From assembly GCA_002297415.1 (NCBI GenBank), contig DBKZ01000046.1:520-8082 (forward strand): a DNA stretch of 7,563 nucleotides, written 5' to 3'. This DNA comes from Ruminococcaceae bacterium UBA737 (GTDB lineage Bacteria; Bacillota; Clostridia; Oscillospirales; Acutalibacteraceae). Positions 1-5,405 of the stretch are shown here, piece by piece (position 1 is the stretch's first letter; each line of letters starts with the position of its first letter). The translations under genes and the position numbers were made by a program. Below the pieces are notes generated by a model. It worked only from the letters and a program-made list of their open reading frames with translations. It had not been told where the DNA came from and searched no databases.

Positions 1-18
1 CGGAAAATCCGTCTTTTT
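1..18 (+). terminator. Possible 3' part of an intrinsic terminator cut by the window edge
   Basis: The first bases form a short hairpin, CGGA (1-4) pairing with TCCG (8-11) around an AAA loop, followed by TCTTTTT (12-18). The visible stem is only 4 bp, but it may continue upstream of the window. It would end a gene lying to the left and separate it from the response regulator operon. Confidence is low because the left arm may be incomplete. Confidence 0.35.
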
Positions 19-26
19 ACAAAATG

Positions 27-57
27 TTCACGCATCGGCCGGAGGATGGATTATAAT
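27..57 (+). promoter_or_regulatory. Weak promoter candidate for the two-component operon
   Basis: A perfect TATAAT lies at 52-57, about 145 bases upstream of the response regulator start. The best upstream match to a -35 is TTCACG at 27-32, with a 19-base gap, which is poor in both sequence and spacing. The TATAAT sits in an AT-rich island within otherwise GC-rich DNA and just after a possible terminator, so a promoter here is sensible. The exact boxes are uncertain. Confidence 0.3.
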
Positions 58-125
58 AACGACAGTTGACAGGGATACATATGATTTTCCGGGCGGAACG
101 CTTTGCGGCACGGTGTGTCCCCGGC

Positions 126-150
126 AGCCGGCGCGGCTCCCGAAGGGGAG
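126..150 (+). other. GC-rich leader with two competing short hairpins
   Basis: The leader between the promoter candidate and the response regulator can form AGCCG (126-130) with CGGCT (134-138), or CTCCC (137-141) with GGGAG (146-150). Both are 5 bp, and they share bases 137-138, so they exclude each other. There is no following U-tract and no match to a riboswitch I recognise. This may simply reflect high GC content. Confidence 0.25.
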
Positions 151-200
151 AAGAAGCAGCGGCTCCGCGCGGAAACGATAGAAGAGAAGGAGAATGTACG

Positions 201-563
201 ATGGCAAAAAAGATCCTGATCGTCGAGGATGACCACAATATTTCCGAGCTTTTGCAGCTCTATCTTAACAACGAGGGCTATCAGACCGTGATCGCCAACG
301 ACGGCGGCGAGGGCATCGACCAGTTCCGGAAGTTCCAGCCGGATCTGGTGCTGCTCGATATCATGCTGCCGGTGATGGACGGCTGGGGCGTCCTGCGCAC
401 CATCCGTCAGGACTCCAAGACGCCGGTCATTATGCTCACGGCGAAGGGCGAGACGACCGATAAGGTCACCGGCCTCAAGCAGGGCGCCGACGACTACATC
501 ACGAAGCCCTTTGAAATGAAGGAGGTTCTGGCCCGCGTCGAAGCCGTCCTGCGGCGCACGTAG
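201..563 (+). CDS. Receiver domain of the response regulator (N-terminal piece ending at TAG)
   Basis: This 120-residue product is a complete CheY-like receiver. It opens with the beta-1 strand and acidic pocket (KILIVEDD, with E9, D10, D11). The phospho-acceptor is D53 in the LLDIMLP motif, the switch Thr is T80 (IMLTA), and the conserved Lys is K102 (ITKPF). The kinase encoded downstream would be the phosphate donor. The ATG at 201 is preferred because it begins exactly at the domain's first strand and has AAGGAG at 187-192, eight bases upstream. The frame is open further upstream to an ATT or ATG-like position near 66, but that extension (RRGSRRGEE and similar) is low-complexity and has no family resemblance. 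If TAG is read as stop, this is a stand-alone receiver that might act as a phosphate sink. Confidence 0.75.
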   Translation: MAKKILIVEDDHNISELLQLYLNNEGYQTVIANDGGEGIDQFRKFQPDLVLLDIMLPVMDGWGVLRTIRQDSKTPVIMLTAKGETTDKVTGLKQGADDYITKPFEMKEVLARVEAVLRRT

Positions 564-599
564 GAGGGCGAGGGCAGCAAGGAGAAAAAGCGCCGTCTG

Positions 600-890
600 G
601 TGTTCGACAAGCTCATCATCGATCTGGATGCCTTTGAGCTGATCGTGGACGGCAAGCGCGTGGAAACGCCGCCGAAGGAGATGGAGCTGCTGTACCATCT
701 GGCCTCAACGCCGAACCGCGTCTACACGCGCAATCAGCTGCTCGACGAGGTGTGGGGCTTCGACTACTTCGGCGACTCGCGCACGGTGGATGTGCACGTC
801 AAGAGATTACGTGAAAAGGTCGAAAATGTCAGCGACCAATGGGCGCTCAAGACCGTCTGGGGCGTCGGATATAAATTTGAGGTAAAGTAA
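600..890 (+). CDS. DNA-binding domain of the response regulator (C-terminal piece)
   Basis: This piece is a full OmpR/PhoB winged helix. The N-terminal beta-platform (KLIIDLDAFEL), the helix with PPKEMELLYHLA, the turn NRVYTRNQLLDEVWG, the recognition helix region (SRTVDVHVKRLREKVE) and the C-terminal hairpin (TVWGVGYKFEV) are all present and undamaged. It is in frame with the receiver upstream of the TAG. The only in-frame start codon between the TAG and the domain is GTG at 600. AAGGAG at 579-584 is the nearest Shine-Dalgarno-like site, but at 15 bases it is rather far. Reinitiation could make a receiver-less regulator, but the simpler view is that this is the second half of one interrupted gene. 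The last codons from about 868 become AT-rich, where the composition break begins. Confidence 0.6.
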   Translation: MFDKLIIDLDAFELIVDGKRVETPPKEMELLYHLASTPNRVYTRNQLLDEVWGFDYFGDSRTVDVHVKRLREKVENVSDQWALKTVWGVGYKFEVK

Positions 891-2323
891 TGCGTCAGAG
901 GCTGTTCGGAAAATATTTTTTGACAATGGCTTTGATTATCGTTTTCAGCTTCGGGGCTTTAATGCTTATTTTAACCCTTGTTTATAACGATTATGTTGCC
1001 GACCTTAAGTATGATTCGCTTAAAAAGGTCAGCACTTCGGTTTCCGATTTTGCGGGCAACCAGCTAAACGCCATTGAAGAGGCTCAGAATAACAGAGGGC
1101 TTTATTATATAGTTAAAAATGTTTCGGGAATTAACGATAATGATGTTTTTATAACCAATAATTACGGAATAATAAAGGTTTGCAGCTGCGAGGAATTCGG
1201 GCAGACGGGAACCTGCGGCCATTCGGGCAGTAAAATCCCCGATACCGTTCTTAAAAATCAGGGACTCGGCGGAAATAAGGGAATAGGCGATCTTGACCTT
1301 TATAAGGAACAGCAGTATTTTTATACCTGCAGAATTTTCAATTCCGATAACAAGCAGATAGGATTTGTCGTTTCGACCTCATCGCTTGCAAGCGTTAAAC
1401 AGCTTACGAAAAAGGTTATAAGATTTTTCCTTTTCTCGGCTATTGTCCCCGTAGCACTGCTTTTCTTTGCGCTTTACGGAATGACGCTTAAAATATCAAG
1501 ACCGATTAAGCTTATGTCGGACGCGTCAAAGGCTATGGCAAAGGGAGATTTTTCAAAGCGAATTCCTGTTACGAGCGACGATGAGATAGGCGAGCTTGCG
1601 GTTTCTTTCAATCAAATGACAAATTCTCTTTCAAGGCTTGAAGAAACAAGAAAAAGCTTTGTCGCGAATGTTTCGCACGAGCTAAAAACCCCGATGACAA
1701 CCATTAGCGGCTTTGTCGACGGAATAATTGACGGCACTATTGAGCCTGAAAAGCAGAAGTATTATCTTACTATTGTTTCAGAAGAGGTTAAAAGGCTCTC
1801 TCGAATGGTACAGTCAATGCTGAGCATTTCAAAGCTTGAATCGGGCGAGTTCGTTTTAAAATACGAAAAGTTCGATTTCCGCGAGCTTTTGCTTAGAATT
1901 GTTGTAAGTCAGGAGCAGAGAATTGAAGAGAAAAAGCTCGATATCGTAGGTCTTGACTCTATAGAAAGCGTTACCTTAAACGCTGATAAGGACCTTATTT
2001 ACCGTGTTATTTATAATCTTGTCGATAATGCGATAAAATTCACCGATGAAAAGGGCACTGTCACTTTTTCTCAGCAGACCGACGCAAGAAATCTTAAATT
2101 CGTTATAAGAAATACGGGAAAGGGCATTCCCGCAACGGAATTGCCGCTTGTATTCGAAAGATTTTATAAGCTTGATAAATCAAGGTCCGCAAATAAAACA
2201 AGCATGGGATTGGGGCTTTATATTGTTAAAACAATTGTCAAAACTCACGGCGGAACAATCTCGGTGTCAAGCGTTGAAAATGAATTTACCGAGTTTACGG
2301 TCACATTGCCTTTGATTAAATAA
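890..2323 (+). CDS. Membrane sensor histidine kinase, HAMP/HisKA/HATPase type
   Basis: This 477-residue kinase autophosphorylates on His and passes the phosphate to the adjacent response regulator. Domains in order: membrane segment about 9-32; extracytoplasmic sensor about 33-175; second membrane segment about 178-198; HAMP linker about 199-252 (SRPIKLM, DEIGELAVSFNQM); HisKA with phospho-acceptor H263 (VSHELKTPM); and HATPase with N box NLVDNAIKF (376-384), G1 box NTGKGIP (408-414), F box VFERFYK and G2 box GLGL (440-443). The G1 box has Asn408 where Asp is usual. The sensor domain has a Cys/His cluster (C98, C100, C109, H111) plus C147. The start overlaps the regulator stop as TAATG, implying translational coupling. 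Composition drops to about 35-40% GC here. Together with HtrA next door, the role is likely envelope or secretion stress sensing, comparable in layout to CssRS-HtrA or WalRK-HtrA; that is inference. Confidence 0.9.
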   Translation: MRQRLFGKYFLTMALIIVFSFGALMLILTLVYNDYVADLKYDSLKKVSTSVSDFAGNQLNAIEEAQNNRGLYYIVKNVSGINDNDVFITNNYGIIKVCSCEEFGQTGTCGHSGSKIPDTVLKNQGLGGNKGIGDLDLYKEQQYFYTCRIFNSDNKQIGFVVSTSSLASVKQLTKKVIRFFLFSAIVPVALLFFALYGMTLKISRPIKLMSDASKAMAKGDFSKRIPVTSDDEIGELAVSFNQMTNSLSRLEETRKSFVANVSHELKTPMTTISGFVDGIIDGTIEPEKQKYYLTIVSEEVKRLSRMVQSMLSISKLESGEFVLKYEKFDFRELLLRIVVSQEQRIEEKKLDIVGLDSIESVTLNADKDLIYRVIYNLVDNAIKFTDEKGTVTFSQQTDARNLKFVIRNTGKGIPATELPLVFERFYKLDKSRSANKTSMGLGLYIVKTIVKTHGGTISVSSVENEFTEFTVTLPLIK

Positions 2324-2358
2324 AAACCACTGATTTTCATTGAAACGGAGTGTAATTT

Positions 2359-3834
2359 ATGAGTGATGAATTAAATAAAGACGGAATTTTTGAAGATAAA
2401 ACGGAAAACCCGAACGAACAGGAAAATTCCGAGAATTTAAGCGGGGAACAGACAGAAGAAAAAGAAGAGCAAAAAGAAGACAGCTTAAATGAAGAAACAG
2501 CCGAAGATTCGGAATTCTCTTCCGAAAATGATATTTCCGATTCGGATTTAAAAGAAGAAAATCAAAGCTATTCGGCAGGAGATGTAGAATCCCTTAATAA
2601 AATCGAATATTCAAGTGACTTGCCGGCTGACGATTATAAGCCTGCCTCAAAGGGACTTAAGCTGTTTGCGCTTGTTATGGCGTCTGTAATGCTTCTTACC
2701 GCTACATGTCTTGCAGGGTATTTTATCGGAAGAAACAGCACATCCGCTTATGCGAGAAATAAAAAGGTGGATGTTAGTCTTGCGCAGGTTCCTAAGGACG
2801 CCGACGCACTCACTCCTGCTCAGGTTTATGAAAAGGTTAAGGACAGTATAGTGGGAATTATCGTTTATAATTCCGCAGGCTCTTCGGCTAACGCAACAGG
2901 CGTTATAATTTCCGAGGACGGATATATCGTCACCAACGACCATATTTATTCCGAAATAGGCGCTCCTAAATTTCTTGTTTATTTAAGCGACGGCAGCGAA
3001 AGAACGGCTCAGTATGTCGCGGGCGACGCGATAAGCGACCTTGCGGTTTTAAAGCTTGATAATAAATCGGGCATAACCGCCGCTACTCTCGGCGATTCCT
3101 CTAAGCTTATCTGCGGAGAATCGGTTGTAGCCGTGGGCAGACCAAGCTCTGCACAGGACAATTCGACTATTACGAGCGGAATTATTTCTCTTACCGAAAG
3201 ACGGGTTAAAACCACATCTAACTATTCTGCAAAGCTTATTCAGACCGACAGCGCGATAAACCCCGGAAGCTCGGGCGGTGCGCTTGTAAATATGTACGGA
3301 CAGGTAGTCGGAATTACATCGTCAAAGCTTGCGGGCGTTCAGTATGATTCCATAGGCTTTGCAATCCCCACCACAACCGTATCAAGGGTTACAAAACAGC
3401 TTATTTCATCGGGAAAGGTAACCGACCGCGCAAAGCTCGGAATAACCTACCAAATGATAAATACAGCCGCCGCCGAGGCTAAGGGTCTTGATAATACGGG
3501 ACTTCTTGTAATCTCGGTAGGTGAGGACAGCGACCTTTACGGCAAAATACAGCAGGGCGATATGATAACCCATATCAACGGAACCGAAATCACCTACGAC
3601 GATATGGTATTAAATATTATTGACGATTGCAAGGCAGGCGATACAATAAGGGTAACGGTTGACGATTCAAACGGAAACACAAAAGAATTTTCCGCAAAGC
3701 TTAAAGCCAATATCGGCGAGTCAAGCTATTCGTCGGTAATAAATTCCGATTCCTCGCAGGGCTCTTCATCGTCGGATTCGTCCGATAAGAAAAAATCCTC
3801 GGATAAGGAATTTGATTTCCCCTACGGTGAATAA
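2359..3834 (+). CDS. htrA: HtrA/DegP-like membrane-anchored serine protease (S1C) with PDZ domain
   Basis: HtrA proteases degrade or refold misfolded proteins outside the membrane. This 491-residue protein has a long acidic, disordered cytoplasmic N-terminus (1-95, rich in E, D, N and S), one membrane segment (about 100-124), a trypsin-like domain (about 150-350), one PDZ domain (about 358-450), and a Ser/Asp/Lys-rich tail (about 455-485). The catalytic triad is readable: H195 (VTNDHI), D227 (SDLAVLKL) and S305 (NPGSSGGAL). The motif has Ser304 where Asn is usual, and the His motif has Asp194 before it, but no catalytic residue is lost. GGAG at 2347-2350 sits eight bases from the ATG. The gene follows the kinase by 35 bases with no terminator between them, and a strong hairpin follows, so it is probably the last gene of the regulator-kinase-htrA operon. 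Confidence 0.92.
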   Translation: MSDELNKDGIFEDKTENPNEQENSENLSGEQTEEKEEQKEDSLNEETAEDSEFSSENDISDSDLKEENQSYSAGDVESLNKIEYSSDLPADDYKPASKGLKLFALVMASVMLLTATCLAGYFIGRNSTSAYARNKKVDVSLAQVPKDADALTPAQVYEKVKDSIVGIIVYNSAGSSANATGVIISEDGYIVTNDHIYSEIGAPKFLVYLSDGSERTAQYVAGDAISDLAVLKLDNKSGITAATLGDSSKLICGESVVAVGRPSSAQDNSTITSGIISLTERRVKTTSNYSAKLIQTDSAINPGSSGGALVNMYGQVVGITSSKLAGVQYDSIGFAIPTTTVSRVTKQLISSGKVTDRAKLGITYQMINTAAAEAKGLDNTGLLVISVGEDSDLYGKIQQGDMITHINGTEITYDDMVLNIIDDCKAGDTIRVTVDDSNGNTKEFSAKLKANIGESSYSSVINSDSSQGSSSSDSSDKKKSSDKEFDFPYGE

Positions 3835-3852
3835 TTAAAAAAATCAGTGTGA

Positions 3853-3902
3853 AAGGACTTTCTCTTTTTCAAAGAGAAAGTCCTTCATATTTTTATCTTT
3901 TT
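3853..3902 (+). terminator. Strong intrinsic terminator after htrA
   Basis: A perfect 15-bp stem pairs 3853-3867 with 3871-3885 around a TTC loop, followed by a T-rich run (ATTTTTATCTTTTT to 3902). It lies 18 bases after the htrA stop and separates the two-component/htrA operon from spoIVB. A-rich sequence just upstream (3836-3843) could let it act weakly on the other strand too. Confidence 0.88.
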
Positions 3903-3913
3903 CGGGAATAATT
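3884..3913 (+). promoter_or_regulatory. Candidate spoIVB promoter (sigma-A-like or sigma-F-like)
   Basis: Just past the terminator stem, TTCATA (3884-3889) and AATAAT (3907-3912) are 17 bases apart, matching 4/6 and 5/6 of the housekeeping boxes. The same stretch contains GGGAATAATT (3904-3913), which fits the sigma-F -10 pattern GGNNANANTW. Its best -35 partner, TCATA (3885-3889), has a short 14-base gap. spoIVB is transcribed by forespore sigma factors in Bacillus, so the sigma-F reading is attractive but unproven. The -35 overlaps the foot of the htrA terminator. Confidence 0.35.
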
Positions 3914-3936
3914 AAATGTACCGAAAGGATGATTTT

Positions 3937-5181
3937 ATGAAAATAATGAAAAAAGCGGTAAAAGCACTGTTTTTTTCTCTTTTGTTTGCAACCTCAGTGC
4001 TTTTTTCCACACTTTATATTTTAAGCCGCGATGTTGCGTCAACATATAAAATAAACTTGGGCGAAAGCTTTGAAATAAATTCGAAGCTTCCTGTAACAGC
4101 GGTTTATAACGGCGCAAAGTTCACTTCCGTTTCGGCTAAATCCGTCGGAGAAAACTATAATGTCGATTTAAAGCTTTTCGGGTTTATTCCGTTTTCGAGC
4201 ACAAATATCGAAATTGTCGACCCCAGCTATGTAACGGTTCTCGGTAACCCGTTCGGTATGAAGCTTTATACTCAGGGCGTTCTGGTTATCGAAATGCAGG
4301 ATGTAAATACAAAAGACGGCACTGTAAACCCCGCAAAGGACGCAGGGCTTAAAATAGGAGACTATATTCAGTCAGTCGACGGAATTTCGGTTGAATGTAA
4401 CGAGGACCTTGCGGAAATCGTCGCCCAGAGCGCAGGAAAAGAACTGCTTTTTAAAATAATAAGAAAAAAGACGGTAATAGACCTTAAAATAAAGCCCGTT
4501 ATCGATTCGTCGGATAATACCTATCACCTCGGAGTTTGGGTGAGAGACAGCTCGGCAGGAATCGGCACTCTTACCTTTTACAGCCCTTCCGATAATGTTA
4601 TCTGCGGCTTAGGCCACGGGATATGCGATGAGGATACAGGCGAGCTTTTAAAGCTTGATTCGGGAGAAATGGTGGGTGCCTCGATAGTTGCCGTAAAAAA
4701 AGGAAACGAGGGAGACCCGGGGGAGCTTAAAGGCAGATTTACAACAAGCTCGATTGCCGATATCAAGGAAAATAAGAATGACGGTGTTTACGGAACTTTA
4801 AAGGGCGAGCTTTCTTTCGGAAACTTAACACAGGTTGCTATGAAGCAGGAAATTACAGACGGCGAGGCGCAAATTCTTTGCACGGTTTCCGGCGTTCAGC
4901 CGAAGCTTTATTCCTGTACCGTTAAAAAGAGAAATTTAACCTATCTTTCAAAAACTCAAAACCTTATTGTCACGGTTACCGACCCTGAGCTTTTAAAGGC
5001 TACGGGCGGAATTGTGCAGGGAATGAGCGGAAGTCCAATTCTTCAAAACGGAAAGCTTATCGGCGCCGTAACTCATGTTCTTATCGACGAACCGCAGACA
5101 GGCTACGGAATTTTTGCGGAAAATATGCTTAAAGAGGCTCAAAGCGGAACGGATAAGAACACCGTAAAGGATGCGTCATAA
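3937..5181 (+). CDS. spoIVB: SpoIVB sporulation serine peptidase (S55), PDZ-containing
   Basis: SpoIVB is made in the forespore, crosses into the space between the two membranes, and triggers SpoIVFB-mediated processing of pro-sigma-K (established in Bacillus). This 414-residue protein has an N-terminal membrane or signal anchor (about 10-29), a PDZ domain (about 105-188, with LKIGDYIQSVDG) and the S55 peptidase domain. The triad can be placed at H227 (GLGHGICD), D349 (VTDPELL) and S364 (GMSGSP). The 15-residue Asp-Ser spacing agrees with B. subtilis D363/S378 as I recall them. The C-terminal signature GAVTHVLIDEPQTGYGI is also present. I chose ATG 3937 because AAAGGAT (3924-3930) lies just upstream; ATG 3916 has no ribosome site and would add seven residues. 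The gene sits alone between hairpins, not beside spo0A as in many Firmicutes. Confidence 0.93.
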   Translation: MKIMKKAVKALFFSLLFATSVLFSTLYILSRDVASTYKINLGESFEINSKLPVTAVYNGAKFTSVSAKSVGENYNVDLKLFGFIPFSSTNIEIVDPSYVTVLGNPFGMKLYTQGVLVIEMQDVNTKDGTVNPAKDAGLKIGDYIQSVDGISVECNEDLAEIVAQSAGKELLFKIIRKKTVIDLKIKPVIDSSDNTYHLGVWVRDSSAGIGTLTFYSPSDNVICGLGHGICDEDTGELLKLDSGEMVGASIVAVKKGNEGDPGELKGRFTTSSIADIKENKNDGVYGTLKGELSFGNLTQVAMKQEITDGEAQILCTVSGVQPKLYSCTVKKRNLTYLSKTQNLIVTVTDPELLKATGGIVQGMSGSPILQNGKLIGAVTHVLIDEPQTGYGIFAENMLKEAQSGTDKNTVKDAS

Positions 5182-5188
5182 TAAAAAA

Positions 5189-5211
5189 TATCGGGTGAAA
5201 ATCACCCGATA
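5189..5211. terminator. Hairpin terminator after spoIVB, better oriented for minus-strand transcripts
   Basis: A perfect 10-bp stem pairs 5189-5198 (TATCGGGTGA) with 5202-5211 (TCACCCGATA) around an AAA loop. On the plus strand it follows the spoIVB stop by seven bases, but the downstream T content is broken (CATATTTGAAT). On the minus strand the stem is followed directly by six T (complement of 5183-5188), a cleaner terminator signature. It is probably bidirectional. Confidence 0.7.
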
Positions 5212-5224
5212 CATATTTGAATAA

Positions 5225-5323
5225 TTATTTATATTTTTCAGCAATTTCCTCATTTATTTTAGCGTCCATAATATCAATAAGCTTTAAATCTTTTATCGGT
5301 ATTTTGCGGCATTCACCTGCAAA
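5225..5323 (-). pseudogene. Short minus-strand coding remnant, unknown product
   Basis: Read on the minus strand, 5323 down to 5225 encodes 32 residues ending in TAA. It includes KIPIKDLKLIDIMDAK and the charged tail INEEIAEKYK. The composition is protein-like (Lys/Glu/Ile amphipathic), and the stop is followed 13 bases later by a hairpin and a T6 run in the right orientation for this strand. The frame is closed by a stop at 5324-5326, and no good start or ribosome site exists; the only ATG gives 14 residues. I do not recognise the family. The likely reading is the surviving 3' end of a convergent gene, removed when the relQ promoter region was joined. It could also be chance. Confidence 0.3.
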
Positions 5324-5338
5324 TTATATGAATTTCAC

Positions 5339-5367
5339 TTGTTAAGTTATTAAGGATATGCTATAAT
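5339..5367 (+). promoter_or_regulatory. Housekeeping promoter of relQ-nadE (extended -10)
   Basis: TTGTTA (5339-5344) and TATAAT (5362-5367) are separated by exactly 17 bases, and TG at 5359-5360 makes an extended -10 (TGCTATAAT). Transcription would start near 5374, about 30 bases before the relQ ATG. This is the best promoter in the window. Confidence 0.78.
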
Positions 5368-5405
5368 AAATATAATTACAAATTTAGCAGTTGGGGATAA
5401 TTTTA

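Larger units (their letters stand above)
201..890 (+). pseudogene. OmpR/PhoB-family response regulator interrupted by an in-frame amber codon
   Basis: Read through as one frame, 201-890 gives a protein of the normal length for the family (about 229 residues): receiver domain (1-120), short charged linker, and winged-helix DNA-binding domain (about 134-229). Codon 121 is TAG (561-563). No base is inserted or lost, because both halves are in the same frame. The gene overlaps the following kinase by one base (TAATG), the usual arrangement for a cognate pair. In the standard code the protein would stop after the receiver and could not bind DNA. Explanations are a nonsense mutation, a sequence error, or rare readthrough; the sequence cannot decide. 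Most of the gene is about 60-65% GC, unlike everything downstream of 890, with synonymous third positions mostly G or C. Confidence 0.8.

Noticed and set aside
66..71. Perfect TTGACA as a -35 box
   Set aside because: No -10-like sequence lies 15-19 bases downstream, where the DNA reads about CCGGGC. CATATGAT is too close.
66..200. Longer start for the response regulator
   Set aside because: The extension is basic, low-complexity and unlike the family. The ATG at 201 has a good ribosome site and matches the domain edge.
51..698. A 215-codon open frame on the minus strand opposite the response regulator
   Set aside because: It is the complement of GC-rich codons in a clear receiver/winged-helix gene. 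It has no recognisable domain and no convincing ribosome site.
2334..2346. Small palindrome TTTCA/TGAAA between the kinase and htrA
   Set aside because: The arms are five bases with almost no loop. It is too short and AT-rich to call an operator or a terminator.
2647..3215. Minus-strand frames opposite htrA
   Set aside because: They mirror the trypsin-like domain coding sequence and have no independent support.
3916..3936. Upstream ATG for spoIVB
   Set aside because: There is no ribosome site before it, while AAAGGAT is well placed for ATG 3937.
5391..5405. TTG start for relQ
   Set aside because: It would overlap the GGGGAT ribosome site that serves ATG 5406, and the added residues are not family-like.
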